Of a DNA stretch of 64,000 nt, positions 16,684-26,184 are shown piece after piece. The notes under the pieces are model-generated. The model ran no database searches and was not told where the DNA came from. It saw only the letters and a program-made list of their open reading frames with translations. Position 1 is the first letter of the stretch, and the number at the start of each line of letters is the position of its first letter. The DNA comes from Pseudonocardia sp. ICBG1293 (GTDB lineage Bacteria; Actinomycetota; Actinomycetes; Mycobacteriales; Pseudonocardiaceae). A program made the translations under genes and the position numbers. Location of the stretch: positions 434,001 to 498,000 of the forward strand of contig NZ_JAHLEL010000038.1 of assembly GCF_020131355.1 (NCBI RefSeq). The letters are read 5' to 3'.

Positions 16684-17832
16684 GTGCGGGACGCAGTAAT
16701 CGTCGAAGCGGTGCGTAGCCCGGTCGGCAAGCGCAAGGGTGGTCTGGCCGGGGTGCACCCGACCGATCTGTCGGCCCACGTGCTGCGGAGCGTGGCGGAG
16801 CGGTCGGGGGTCGACCCGGGCGAGATCGAGGACGTGATCTGGGGCTGCGTGTCGCAGTCCGGTGAGCAGACCCTGGACATCGCCCGCAACGCGGCGCTGG
16901 CGGCGGGGTTCCCGGAGTCGGTGACGGGTGTGACCGTCGACCGGCAGTGCGGGTCGAGCCAGCAGTCGGTGCACTTCGCCGCGGCCGGCCTGATCGCAGG
17001 CCAGTACGACGTCGTCGTCGCCGGTGGTGTCGAGTCGATGACCCGGGTGCCGATGTTCTCGTCGAGCCAGGGCGAGGACCCGCTCGGTGCGGACTTCGCG
17101 GCGCGGTACGGTACCGCCCCGAACCAGGGTGTGGGCGCGGAGATGATCGCCGAGAAGTGGGGCTTCTCGCGGCAGCAGCTCGACGAGTTCGCGCTGCGGT
17201 CGCACGCGCGTGCCGCCGAGGCGCAGGACGCGGGCCGGTTCGACGCGCAGATCGCCCCGCTGGCCGGGGTGGAGGCCGACGAGGGTGTGCGGCGTGGCGG
17301 GACGCTGGAGGGCCTCGCGCAGCTGAAGACGGTGTTCAAGGAGGCCGACTAGGGCGGGGTGATCCATGCGGGGAACTCGTCGCAGATCTCCGACGGGTCG
17401 TCGGCGTTGCTGATGACGACCTCGGAGAAGGCGGCGGAGCTGGGGTTGCGGCCGGTGGCGCGGGTGCACACCGCGGTGCTGGCGGGTGCGGATCCGGTGA
17501 TCATGTTGACGGCGCCGATCCCGGCGACGGAGAAGGCGCTGGCGAAGTCGGGTCTGGGTCTGTCGGACATCGGGGCGTTCGAGGTGAACGAGGCGTTCGC
17601 GCCGGTGCCGCTGGCGTGGCTGGCCGACATCGGTGGGGACGACGCGGGTGTGGCGCAGCGGTTGAACCCGAACGGTGGGGCGATCGCGCTGGGGCACCCG
17701 CTGGGTGGCTCGGGTGCACGGATCATGACGACGCTGGTGCACCACATGCGGGACAACGGCATCCGTTACGGCCTGCAGACCATGTGCGAGGGTGGCGGGC
17801 AGGCGAACGCCACCATCCTCGAACTCCTCTGA
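16684..17832 (+). pseudogene. Acetyl-CoA acyltransferase (thiolase) interrupted by an in-frame TAG
   Basis: Both halves of a thiolase lie in one frame, separated only by TAG at 17350-17352. The first half (16684-17352) has the nucleophilic cysteine in VDRQCGSSQQS. The second half has NEAFAPVPLAW, the catalytic histidine in ALGHPLGGSG and the second cysteine in MCEGGGQAN. Reading through the stop gives about 382 residues, the normal thiolase length, and the junction (KEAD, stop, GGVIHAGNSS) matches the family without a gap. There is no ribosome site or start for the second half. This is a nonsense mutation (for example TAC to TAG), a sequencing error, or, less likely, readthrough. The GTG start follows CTGGAGG. 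If intact it would perform the final thiolytic step of the pathway. Confidence 0.85.
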
Positions 17833-17847
17833 CACACCTCTGATCCC

Positions 17848-17883
17848 GGTGCGCCGCCGCCGCACGCGTGCCGGCGGCGCACC
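17848..17883 (+). terminator. Intercistronic hairpin
   Basis: A 12-bp perfect stem (GGTGCGCCGCCG and complement) between the broken thiolase and the next SDR. It may terminate or attenuate transcription between them. Confidence 0.45.
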
Positions 17884-17914
17884 GACCCCACAGCTCCCCG
17901 GAAGGACTGGATTC

Positions 17915-18676
17915 ATGGACATCACCGGCTCCGTCGCCGTCGTCACCGGCGGCGCCTCCGGCCTCGGCCTGGCCACCACCGAGAAGCTCCTCGAGCAGGG
18001 CGCGAAGGTAGTGATCATCGACCTGCCGTCGTCGCAGGGTGCGGCCGTCGCCGACAAGCTGGGCGAGAACGTGCGCTTCGCCCCCACCGACGTCACCGAC
18101 GAGGCGCAGGTGCGGGCCGCCCTGGACCTGGCCGAGGAGCTCGGCACCGTCCGGGTCGCGGTCAACTGCGCGGGCATCGGCAACGCGGAGAAGACCTTCG
18201 GCGGGAAGGGGCCCTTCCCGCTGGACGGGTTCACGAAGGTGATCAACGTGAACCTGATCGGCACGTTCAACGTGATCCGGCTGGCGGCCGAGCGGATCGC
18301 GAAGGCCGAGCCGGCCGACGGCGACCGCGGCGTGGTGATCAACACGGCGTCGGTGGCGGCGTTCGAGGGGCAGATCGGGCAGGCGGCGTACTCGGCGTCG
18401 AAGGGCGGCATCGTCGGGATGACGCTGCCGATCGCGCGTGACCTGGCGGACCTGGGGATCCGGGTGTGCACGATCGCGCCGGGGCTGTTCGAGACCCCGC
18501 TGCTCGGAAGCCTGCCCGAGGACGTGAAGGCGTCGCTGGGCAAGCAGGTGCCGCACCCGTCGCGGCTGGGGCAGCCCGCGGAGTACGCGACGCTGGTCGC
18601 GCACATCGTCGAGACCCCGATGCTCAACGGCGAGACGATCCGCCTCGACGGCGCGATCCGGATGCAGCCGCGGTAG
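17915..18676 (+). CDS. 3-hydroxyacyl-CoA dehydrogenase type SDR (HSD10-like)
   Basis: 253 residues: [18 protein letters not shown], catalytic Ser in [17 protein letters not shown] with YSASK, and the late stretch [17 protein letters not shown], which is characteristic of type II 3-hydroxyacyl-CoA dehydrogenases of the 17beta-HSD10 group. It would oxidise a 3-hydroxyacyl-CoA to the 3-oxoacyl-CoA, exactly the substrate of the thiolase just upstream. ATG at 17915 has GGAAGGA upstream. Last intact gene of the catabolic region. Confidence 0.9.
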   Translation: MDITGSVAVVTGGASGLGLATTEKLLEQGAKVVIIDLPSSQGAAVADKLGENVRFAPTDVTDEAQVRAALDLAEELGTVRVAVNCAGIGNAEKTFGGKGPFPLDGFTKVINVNLIGTFNVIRLAAERIAKAEPADGDRGVVINTASVAAFEGQIGQAAYSASKGGIVGMTLPIARDLADLGIRVCTIAPGLFETPLLGSLPEDVKASLGKQVPHPSRLGQPAEYATLVAHIVETPMLNGETIRLDGAIRMQPR

Positions 18677-19687
18677 CGAGCCCGGCGCAAGGACGAGGCG
18701 TCCGATGCGGCGCACACCGCACGAGTCCGACCACGAGGAACTCCGGACGTGTATGCGGGTGGCTGCAGCACGTTGCACGCTGCGTGATTCGGGCAGTAGT
18801 GGTCTTGCTCGTCACGCACCTCCGAACACGGCAAGATCGATCGGGTGCTCCAGGCACCGGCGGAGCTGCTCTGCTGGCTCAGTAGGCGCCCGCGGGGCCG
18901 CACCGACGTCATCGCCGCCTTGCTGCGTAGCCAGCGGCGCCTCTGGTCCTCGCTGCTGGCGAAGCCGGACCATCCCCGCTCGTGGAGGCCGATCCGCCCG
19001 CAGGCCAAGATGATGTTGCCGGTGTTCGGTCGGGGTGGTGTCGTGCACGGTCGGCGAAGGGCAGGGAGCTTGTCGAGAGAAGGGGGATCGTCGGTCGCGG
19101 CGGCTGGCTGGGCGCATATCGATCACGATGTCTCCTGACGCCTGGTTCGTGACCGAACGGTGCAATGCAGGTGAACAATGCGGCCGGTCAGCGACGGCGC
19201 CGCCCGCGCTGCGCCGCGACCACGCTGCCTCGGCAACCGTGAGTGCGGGCATCAGCTGAGCGTCGTTGGCCATCGTCAAGTGCTGCTAGTGAGCCAGAGC
19301 TGGGCGGTAGCCCCGGCGGCGGAGAGCTGGCGCAGTCACCGCGAGCGGCTGCCTTCGCCGGCGGAGGCGCAGCACCGCTGCCGCAGTGCTGATCGGCGGT
19401 GGCAGTCACTCTGGCATTGTCGACGACCGGGTCTGCAGCATGTAGGCGCCATCTCTCGTCCCCACTCGCGCAGGGCGGTCTCGGGTGGGCTTTACGGGAC
19501 CGCGCGATGGTGAAGTGTCAATGTACGTGTGACGTGCGGTGGCATCGCCGAGGCCAATGCTGAGGGCTCACCAGCCTGGCGTCACCGGGGTCACGGGAAA
19601 CAATGAATCGGGGTGCCCGATCGACCGCCATCAGGTGAAGATCATTTACTGATCGACTGAAGCAATCGTGGAGCAGCGATCGTGAAC
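18677..19687. other. About 1 kb without a recognisable gene
   Basis: Several short open frames exist on both strands, but none shows a known domain, a good start site or the codon pattern of neighbouring genes. Base composition is more mixed than in the flanks. Together with the truncated genes to the right, it looks like decayed or imported DNA at an insertion site. Confidence 0.5.
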
Positions 19688-19826
<139 letters not shown>

Positions 19827-19833
19827 CTTGAGC

Positions 19834-19867
19834 AGGCGGTACCACTTCTTGGTGGTGCCGCCTGTTT
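19834..19867 (+). terminator. Rho-independent-like terminator after the tmRNA-like 3' end
   Basis: AGGCGGTACCAC and GTGGTGCCGCCT form a 12-bp stem with one G-T mismatch-type pair, followed by GTTT. It lies 8 bases after the tRNA-like end, where a stable-RNA gene would carry its terminator. Confidence 0.7.
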
Positions 19868-20021
19868 CGCGTTCGGCCTGCGGCACCTGCCAAGGTTCTC
19901 GATCATGTCATGATCGTCTTGCCTGATCGTGGCTGTGTCCACTGTGGAGCACGCTGCTTCACGGTGCGCAATGGGGTCCGGGTGGTGAGCCCGCGCCTCG
20001 ACGAGGCTGCCATCACCGCGG

Positions 20022-20387
20022 GTGACCTATCGCGATCCCGAGGTGGCGTCGGTCCGGCTGACCGAGGGGCAGGCCCGGCAGCGGCACGGCGAGATCGAGA
20101 CCGGCACCTACGACCTGGGGGGCAACGGCCGGTCCCAGATCCTGCGGACCCGCGGAGCGATCGAGCTCGTCAAGGCGGGTGCGAAGGGCACGCCCGGCCC
20201 GGTCGTCGGCGTCCACACGGTGGGTTCGCGCAGCGGTGAGCTCGTCGGTGAGGCGCAACTGATCGTCGGCTGGGAGGCACAGGCCGGGGACGTGGCGCCG
20301 CTGGTCCACGCCCATCCCACCCAGAACGAAGCGCTCGGCGAAGCCGTCCTGGCCCCGTCCCGCGCACCTCGGCACGCCCACGGCTGA
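20022..20387 (+). pseudogene. C-terminal fragment of dihydrolipoamide dehydrogenase
   Basis: About 121 residues match only the C-terminal dimerisation domain of lipoamide dehydrogenase: YRDPEVASVRLTEGQAR at the start, GVHTVGSR, and the diagnostic AHPTQNEALGEAV that carries the catalytic histidine. The FAD and NAD domains (about 340 residues) and the redox disulfide are absent. The preceding 100 bases do not encode them in any frame. It cannot be an active enzyme; it marks a deletion or recombination breakpoint just right of the tmRNA-like end. Confidence 0.85.
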
Positions 20388-20504
20388 CGGATGTCTTGTC
20401 TCGTACTGCTTGGACAATTATTGTTGCCACAGAGACACTGCTCGGGCGTCGGTGGCGACCCTCTCGTCGCCCCGGTCACCTCGTCGTGAAGGGCGTGGTT
20501 CCAC

Positions 20505-21320
20505 ATGAACGAAGGACCGGATGCCGGTTCCCGCGATGCTGATCGAGTGACGGGGAGCCGGCAGGTGGACGACGAGGTCGCGGCGGCCTACGAGCGCTGG
20601 TCCGAAGCGATCGGTGATCGCGGCCGGGAACGGCTGGAGTTCATCCACGGAGACGACTTCGTCTACGTCGGCGCGGACGGCTACACCATGGACCGGTCGC
20701 AGCACATCGCCATGGAGCTGGTCGCGGACCTGGAGCACGTGGTCGCCGTCGACGTCGTCGCCGTGGACCTGGGGCGCGTGGTGGTGGCGTCGGGTCGGCA
20801 CAACATCAAGGGGCACATCCCGCTGGAACATTCCGGCGAGTACAGCCGGCATTTCCTGTCCACGAACCTGGACGCCGTGTTCACGACCGTCTGGCGTCGG
20901 GAGAGGGATGGACTCCGGGCGTGGTGCATGCACGTCGACCTGGGCGATGACCTGGGCCCGGCCGTCGTCCTCGCACCGGAGGACGTCCGGCCTGCCCGGG
21001 TCGAGGACGCGGCGGCGCAGGCGGCCCTGCCGCGCCTGCGTGCCACGCCGCTCCCGCCCGCCGCGATCGTCACCTCGGCGGACGGGCGGCGCGAGTTCGA
21101 CGTCCCTCCGCCGTCCAGCCCGCAGATCACCGACCTCCGCTTCTCCTCTGACGGCCCGTATCACCTGGTGTGGGGACAACGCGTCCGGGAATCGGGGCGC
21201 CTCGTCGCCTTCAGTCAGCTGTGGCACGGCCCATCCGAGGAGTGGTCACTCGTCTACGACCACGAGAGTGGTGTCGAGTTCGTCCCGGAAGGGGGCGGGC
21301 GACGAGCCGCCGGCCGATGA
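20505..21320 (+). CDS. Hypothetical protein, NTF2-like N-terminal part
   Basis: 271 residues in a single frame. Residues about 25-150 look like a nuclear-transport-factor-2/SnoaL-type cone fold (AAAYERWSEAIGDR, FIHGDDFVYVGADG, TTVWRRERDGLRAW), a scaffold used by small isomerases, cyclases and binding proteins. The C-terminal half is not recognised. No signal peptide or membrane segment. No operon partner is evident. Function unknown; the gene looks intact although it sits among broken genes. Confidence 0.6.
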   Translation: MNEGPDAGSRDADRVTGSRQVDDEVAAAYERWSEAIGDRGRERLEFIHGDDFVYVGADGYTMDRSQHIAMELVADLEHVVAVDVVAVDLGRVVVASGRHNIKGHIPLEHSGEYSRHFLSTNLDAVFTTVWRRERDGLRAWCMHVDLGDDLGPAVVLAPEDVRPARVEDAAAQAALPRLRATPLPPAAIVTSADGRREFDVPPPSSPQITDLRFSSDGPYHLVWGQRVRESGRLVAFSQLWHGPSEEWSLVYDHESGVEFVPEGGGRRAAGR

Positions 21321-21736
21321 CCCGGACCGCGCTCCTCGGCGTATCGGAGCATTCGGAGGCGGCCTGCCCGCACCGGCGTCGGCACCGGTGCCGTAGGTGA
21401 GGGGCAGTGGGCAGTGGGACAGCGAGTGGAACTCGGACGGGTTCAGGACGGCGGTGTCGACGTCCGGGACGTCGTGCTCCTCGGTGGCGGGGACGGCGAT
21501 CGTCGTGATGCCTCTGGTGGTGTCACCGAGGATCTCGACCGAGCGGTCGGCGTCGACGTCGACTCGCGCCTCGTCGGTGACCGGATCCGCCACCGCGTCC
21601 TGTACCGGAGGACCGTCGATCGTCACCGTCCCGCGCCGGGTGAGTTCGAGCCGAGCTCCCGGAACACCGTCGTCGCGCACGGACCACGTCGGGCAGCCGG
21701 GCTTCTCCGACGACCCTGCACTGGGTCAGGGAGATC
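21321..21736. other. Intergenic stretch with no supported gene
   Basis: A reverse-strand frame of about 145 codons is open across 21246-21680, but it overlaps the preceding gene, has no recognisable domain and an unusual Val/Asp-rich composition. I see no promoter or RNA structure that I can defend. Confidence 0.4.
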
Positions 21737-22100
21737 ATGAGTCGAGAGCCCGAGGACAAGGTGATGACCTTCCTCCGTCGCTTCTCGAACGGCGAGTGGG
21801 CGGAGGCGGTGGCGATGCGCTCCGACGACACGGCCGTCTGGCACAACGACGGTCAGGGTGACACGTCGATCCACGACAACGTCACGGCCCGAGCGGCGAA
21901 GATCGATGCCGTCACGTCGATGGAGTACGACATCGTCCGGTAGTTCTCCGAACGCGACGAGGGTCTCCCAGCAGGTGGTCGCGCCCCTCGCCGACGGATC
22001 GCACTTCCGGCTCGGGGTCGCGGTGTACTCCCGATTCGAGAGCGGGCGCATCACCCGTATCGAGGAGAACTCCGGCGAGCCGATCATCACCGTCGTCTGA
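21737..22100 (+). pseudogene. Broken NTF2/SnoaL-like small protein gene
   Basis: The first 68 codons (FLRRFSNGEWAEAVAMR, AVWHNDGQGD) give the N-terminal half of a SnoaL/NTF2-like protein and stop at TAG 21941-21943. The C-terminal half continues in another frame (QQVVAPLADGSHFRLGVAVY, then SGRITRIEE) up to 22100. Restoring the frame and removing the stop gives about 120 residues, the normal size for the family. Two lesions close together argue for real decay more than a single sequencing error. Confidence 0.7.
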
Positions 22101-22111
22101 GCCGCGCCGGG

Positions 22112-22717
22112 TCACGCACGTCGACGGTTCGCACCGGGAGCAGCGGTCGAGCGGCCCGGGATCGGGTGGTGCACGGTCGTGGTGGGGGCCGTCGAGGCGA
22201 TCAGGACGACCGCCGGGCCCGCGCTGGAGAGCCGGTGCGGTCGTGCCGAATCGAAGTGCACCGAGTCCCCGGTGTCGAGGGTCATCGTCTGGTTGTCGAC
22301 GGTGAACTCGACGCTGCCCGACTCGATGTGCAGCCACTCCTCGCCGGTGTGCCGGACGGGCGTGGTGGCCCGGCCCGGTACCAACGCCAGCCGGACCACC
22401 GAGATCGCGGCGCGCAGACCGCTCAGCACCGTGTAGTCGCCGTCCTGGCCCTCGTGGCTGACGGCGTCCGCGGCGCGGACGACGTGATGCTCGGCCTCGT
22501 CGAACTCCTCGACGAGGTGGCTGACGGTGACGCCGTACACCCGGGCGATCTGCAGCAGGGTGCCGATCGAGGGCTGGCGCTCGCCCTTCTCCAGTCGCGA
22601 CAGGTGCGGCGCGGAGATCCCCACCTGCTCCGCGAGTGCGCTGAGCGTCATCCCGCGCTCGGCGCGAAGCTCGCGCAGCCGCCGTGCCACCCACTCGTCG
22701 ATCCCCGCACCGCCCAC
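22112..22717 (-). CDS. XRE-family regulator with C-terminal cupin domain
   Basis: 201 residues. Helix-turn-helix at about residues 12-66 (RERGMTLSALAEQVGISAPHLSRLEKGERQPS), then a cupin sensor domain (about 110-185) with GEEWLHIESGSVEF and DTGDSVHFDSARPHR. This architecture is common in local regulators that sense small metabolites. The GTG start gives the full DNA-binding domain. It lies 10 bp behind the alpha/beta hydrolase gene on the same strand, so the two are probably co-transcribed and the regulator may control that gene and the divergent aldolase operon; that is inference. Confidence 0.88.
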   Translation of the reverse strand: MGGAGIDEWVARRLRELRAERGMTLSALAEQVGISAPHLSRLEKGERQPSIGTLLQIARVYGVTVSHLVEEFDEAEHHVVRAADAVSHEGQDGDYTVLSGLRAAISVVRLALVPGRATTPVRHTGEEWLHIESGSVEFTVDNQTMTLDTGDSVHFDSARPHRLSSAGPAVVLIASTAPTTTVHHPIPGRSTAAPGANRRRA

Positions 22718-22727
22718 CGCGCCGACG

Positions 22728-23459
22728 CTAGTGCCTTCGGGCGTCCACCGGCGCCGGGGTACCGGCGAGCTCCACCAGCAGGGCCACGACCCGCTCCGGG
22801 TGCGTCACCTGCACGAGATGTCCGGTGTCGGGCCAGCTCACCATGCGGAAGCCACGCTCGGCCGCGTTCGCCGCGGTCTCGTCGAAGAAGTCCTGTCCCG
22901 AGCAGTGCACATAGGTGACGGGCACCCGTGCGAGTACCTCCTCGCTGCCGGCGGGCAGCGTCTCCGCGTGGGTGTTCCACGGCAGCGCGGTGCCCTTGGC
23001 TGCGAGCCACCGCAGATCCTCGGCGTCACTGATCCCGAACAACGTCGCGAAGTCGGCGGGCTCGATCGCGCCGTCGGGGCGGCGCAGACCGCCCATCAGC
23101 TGCCGCACGAACGGCAGCAGTTCGAAGGCCGACTGGCCCGTGCGCGGCGCGAACGCGTCGAGGTAGACCACCCCACCGACCCGGTCGGGCACGGTAGCGC
23201 AGACCCCGCTGATCACCATGCCGCCGTAGCTGTGACCGACCAGGATCGCGTCGTCGACGTCCTCCCACTCCAGCAGGTTCGCGATGTCGGTGATGTGGGT
23301 GTGCAGGCCGACGTCGGGCCCCCGCAGGTGGCTGCGGTCGCCGAGGCCGGTGAGGCTCGGGGCGAGTACCCGATGCCCCTGCGCCTCCAGGGCGGGGCGG
23401 ACCTTGGCCCAGATCCACCCGCCGCCCCATGATCCGTGTACCAGCACGAACGTTGCCAT
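22728..23459 (-). CDS. Alpha/beta hydrolase (plant salicylate/nitrile-lyase-like esterase family)
   Basis: 243 residues. FVLVHGSWGGGWIW at the N-terminus forms the oxyanion-hole strand, the nucleophile elbow is GHSYGG, and the late histidine is in WPDTGHLVQVTHPE. This pattern is that of the small cytosolic esterase group that includes plant methyl-salicylate esterases. ATG at 23459 was chosen over upstream in-frame codons because the domain begins there and AGAGGTG precedes it. It is divergent from the class II aldolase gene across a 127-bp gap with a palindrome. It probably cleaves an ester or lactone feeding the neighbouring pathway. Confidence 0.88.
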   Translation of the reverse strand: MATFVLVHGSWGGGWIWAKVRPALEAQGHRVLAPSLTGLGDRSHLRGPDVGLHTHITDIANLLEWEDVDDAILVGHSYGGMVISGVCATVPDRVGGVVYLDAFAPRTGQSAFELLPFVRQLMGGLRRPDGAIEPADFATLFGISDAEDLRWLAAKGTALPWNTHAETLPAGSEEVLARVPVTYVHCSGQDFFDETAANAAERGFRMVSWPDTGHLVQVTHPERVVALLVELAGTPAPVDARRH

Positions 23460-23507
23460 CACAGCACCTCTCGACTCGGTGGACCGGTCGGTGGAGCATC
23501 GCGTAGA

Positions 23508-23520
23508 CCAACCTAGTTGG
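23508..23520. promoter_or_regulatory. Palindrome in divergent promoter region
   Basis: CCAACCTAGTTGG has 5-bp perfect arms with CTA at the centre. It sits midway between the hydrolase/regulator operon and the aldolase/amidohydrolase operon. Candidate operator for the XRE-cupin protein. Confidence 0.45.
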
Positions 23521-23586
23521 CAAGCATTCGTGCCATAGAGGCGAACTGGACGCATCCTGGTCCGACCACCGACGTAGGGAGAGCAG

Positions 23587-24357
23587 ATGAGCACGGCGAC
23601 GCTCGACATCCCCGAGCTGCCCGAGAGCGCAGGCTCGGTCGAGGCCGAGAGGCTCCACCGCAAGCAGCAGCTGGCCGCTGCGTTCCGCATCTTCGCCAGG
23701 TACGGGTTCGACGAGGGCATCGCGGGTCACATCACCGCGCGCGATCCCGAGTTCCCGCACCGGTTCTGGGTGAACCCCTACGCGGTGCACTTCTCCCGCA
23801 TCAAGGTCAGCGACCTGCTCCTGATCGACGAGAAGGGCTCCGTCGTCGAGGGCGACCGGCGCACCAACAAGGCCGCGTTCTGGATCCACTCCTCGGTCCA
23901 CGAGGCGCGCCCCGACACCGTCGCCGCCGCGCACGCGCACACGATCCACGGCCGTGCCTTCTCCGCGCTGGGCGCCCCGCTGCTGCCGATCGTGCAGGAG
24001 TCCTGCGCGTTCCACGGCGACCACGTCGTGTTCGACGAGTACAAGGGCCTCGTCCTGGAGAAGGCCGAGGGCGAGCGCATCGCCGCACGGCTCGGCCCGC
24101 GCCGCGCCGCGATCCTCCGCCACCACGGCCTGCTCACCGTCGGCGCGTCGGTGGAGGAGGCCGCGTGGTGGTTCATCGCGATGGAGCGCGCCTGCCGGAT
24201 GCAGCTGCTCGCCCAGGCCGCGGGCACGCCGCGGGTGATGGCGGAGGAGGAGGCAGTGCTGGCGCACCGCGAGTTCGGCAACGCGAACATGGCGCGGCAC
24301 AGCTTCCGGCTGCTCGCCGACCTGGTGTTCGAGCAGGAACCCGACGTCCTGGATTGA
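23587..24357 (+). CDS. Class II aldolase/adducin family protein
   Basis: 256 residues of the class II aldolase/adducin fold. Metal-binding histidines are seen in AAHAHTIHG and further on in LRHHGLLTVG; the early motif GFDEGIAGHITARDPE fits the family. Members act as fuculose/ribulose phosphate aldolases or as decarboxylases and lyases on non-sugar substrates; this branch (HRFWVNPYAVHFSRIKVSDL) is one often annotated only as aldolase. GGAGAGCAG precedes the ATG. The amidohydrolase gene follows after 11 bp, so the pair forms an operon. The substrate is unknown. Confidence 0.88.
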   Translation: MSTATLDIPELPESAGSVEAERLHRKQQLAAAFRIFARYGFDEGIAGHITARDPEFPHRFWVNPYAVHFSRIKVSDLLLIDEKGSVVEGDRRTNKAAFWIHSSVHEARPDTVAAAHAHTIHGRAFSALGAPLLPIVQESCAFHGDHVVFDEYKGLVLEKAEGERIAARLGPRRAAILRHHGLLTVGASVEEAAWWFIAMERACRMQLLAQAAGTPRVMAEEEAVLAHREFGNANMARHSFRLLADLVFEQEPDVLD

Positions 24358-24368
24358 GAGCTGATCCC

Positions 24369-25952
24369 GTGGCAACAGCTGTGCTCAACGGACGTCTCTA
24401 CACCGTCGCCGGAGACGAGATCTGGGCCGAGGCGGCCCTGATCGAGAACGGAGTCTTCACCGTCGTCGGCACGACCGCCGAGGTGCGAGACGCGGCACCT
24501 GCGGATACCGAGTGCATCGACCTACAGGGCCGGATGGCGATGCCGGGCTTGCATGATGCCCATGTTCACCTGCTCGTCAGCGGCCTGAAATTCCAGCACG
24601 AGTGCCGCATCACTCCCGGGGTCGCGGCCGAGCAGATGGTCGAGGAGCTGGCCGGCTGCGGCTGTACCGGTCCGGCCGTCGACGGCGAGCGCGAGTGGCT
24701 GATCGGCGGGGAGATCTTCCCGCATGCCTTCGGCGAGGGCGAACTCGATCGGCAGGTGCTCGACGAGGCGTTCCCCGACCGGCCGGTGTTCCTCTACGAC
24801 CACACGGCCCACAACGGGATGGCCAACAGCCGGGCACTGGAGCTGGCTGGTCTCGATGACGACGTCGAGGACCCACCCGGAGGGCGCTTCATCCGACGTC
24901 CCGGTTCGCGTGAACTGACGGGAGAGCTGATCGAGCAGGCCCGGTGGCCGGTCATGCGTGCGATCCCGGACTACCCGCGTGAGGTCTACCTCGAGGCGAT
25001 GCGGTGGGCGGTCGCGACGTGCCACGAGTTCGGTATCACCTCGGTGCAGGAGGCCGGAGCCTCGGCACAGGCCCTCCGGGCCCTTCGCGAGCTCGAGGAC
25101 GCCGGTGAGCTCCACCTGCACGTCGCGGCCCACCTCCCCTGGCGCGAGGAGGGCTTCGGTATGGCGAGCACCGCTGACCTCGACCGATCCATCGCCCACC
25201 GCGCGGAGCTGGCCAGCGCCCACGTCGACACCCGGTTCATCAAGATCTGGCTCGACGGCGCACCGCTACCGCCACACATGACTCACGCCGACCTGTTGGC
25301 CGACGGGTCGGTCGACCAGACCAACATCCTCGTCCCGCCCGACCAGCTGCTCGAGAAGCTCCGTGGATTCGACGCGGAGGGCCTGTCCGTCAAGATCCAT
25401 TGCACGGGACGAGGTTCGGTGCGCGCCGCACTCGACGCCATCGAGGGCGCGCGGCGCGACAACGGGCCCGACGGACCGATCCACGAGATCGCGCACTGCA
25501 CCTTCATCCATGACGACGACTACCAGCGCTTGGGCCACCTCAACGTCGTCGCCGAGATGTCGCCGGCACTGTGGCACACCGAGGCGTTCAATCTCCCGGG
25601 TAGCTACAAGTTCGGCACCGTTCTGCGCTCCGGCGCGACCATGACGGTCGGTTCGGACTGGATCAACACGCCTAACCCCAACCTCTTTCCCGCGTTGCAG
25701 GGCATGCTGCAGTGGGGCGAGAACTCCGTGGAGCTCCCGACCGCCATCGAGTTGATGACAAGCGGCGGGGCACGGGTCGTCGGACGATCAGACCGGCGCG
25801 GCAGCGTCGAGGTCGGAAAATCGGCCGACCTCATCGTGCTCGACCGCAACATCCTCGAGGTACCCACGGACGAGGTCGGCGGTACCCAGGTGCTCCGAAC
25901 CCTCGTCGAGGGTCGCACCGTGTTCGAGCGGGAGCCCGACCTGCTGCGGTGA
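24369..25952 (+). CDS. YtcJ-type amidohydrolase
   Basis: 527-residue metal-dependent hydrolase of the amidohydrolase superfamily, YtcJ/AepA group. The first metal motif HDAHVHLL occurs near residue 65; further metal-ligand regions are IHCTGRGSVRAAL, EIAHCTFIHDDD and the late aspartate in VGSDWIN. The C-terminal GKSADLIVLDRN is typical. These enzymes hydrolyse amides or related C-N and C-O bonds; the natural substrates of most are unknown. Second gene of an operon with a class II aldolase. The GTG start was chosen because the beta-sandwich VLNGRLYTV begins just after it. The gene ends abutting a reverse-strand remnant. Confidence 0.88.
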   Translation: MATAVLNGRLYTVAGDEIWAEAALIENGVFTVVGTTAEVRDAAPADTECIDLQGRMAMPGLHDAHVHLLVSGLKFQHECRITPGVAAEQMVEELAGCGCTGPAVDGEREWLIGGEIFPHAFGEGELDRQVLDEAFPDRPVFLYDHTAHNGMANSRALELAGLDDDVEDPPGGRFIRRPGSRELTGELIEQARWPVMRAIPDYPREVYLEAMRWAVATCHEFGITSVQEAGASAQALRALRELEDAGELHLHVAAHLPWREEGFGMASTADLDRSIAHRAELASAHVDTRFIKIWLDGAPLPPHMTHADLLADGSVDQTNILVPPDQLLEKLRGFDAEGLSVKIHCTGRGSVRAALDAIEGARRDNGPDGPIHEIAHCTFIHDDDYQRLGHLNVVAEMSPALWHTEAFNLPGSYKFGTVLRSGATMTVGSDWINTPNPNLFPALQGMLQWGENSVELPTAIELMTSGGARVVGRSDRRGSVEVGKSADLIVLDRNILEVPTDEVGGTQVLRTLVEGRTVFEREPDLLR

Positions 25953-26125
25953 TCGGGAAGGCTGAGCGGGTCGTACCGGAGGGCGATCCGGTAGCTGCCG
26001 AGGTCGGCGGGGTCCCCGCAGAGCGAGTACTGGCGGGTCAGCCAGTTCGGCAGGCTCAGATCGATGTGCGCGCCCGGTTCCCACGCGGCCAGCGGGCCGG
26101 CCGGGCCGCGCAGCACGAGCGACAC
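25951..26125 (-). pseudogene. N-terminal remnant of a VanB/phthalate-reductase-like oxidoreductase
   Basis: About 58 residues match the FMN-domain start of Rieske-oxygenase reductases: SLVLRGPAGPL, WEPGAHIDL, LTRQYSLCGDPAD and SYRIALR. The NAD and 2Fe-2S ferredoxin domains are missing; the frame runs instead into the antisense of the amidohydrolase gene. It was truncated by recombination at about 25950. The upstream residues of this domain are also out of frame. Confidence 0.7.
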
Positions 26126-26184
26126 GGTGCCCCCGGCGACCGGTTCCAGCGGTCGAGAACGGTGGTCCGGAACGTGGAATCACC

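Noticed and set aside
21246-21680. Reverse ORF of 144 codons
   Set aside because: No recognisable domain, overlaps the end of the gene at 20505, and codon use is not convincing.
23517-25952. 811-codon frame spanning the aldolase and the amidohydrolase
   Set aside because: The N-terminal 280 codons are a shadow of the aldolase gene in another frame; the amidohydrolase starts at 24369.
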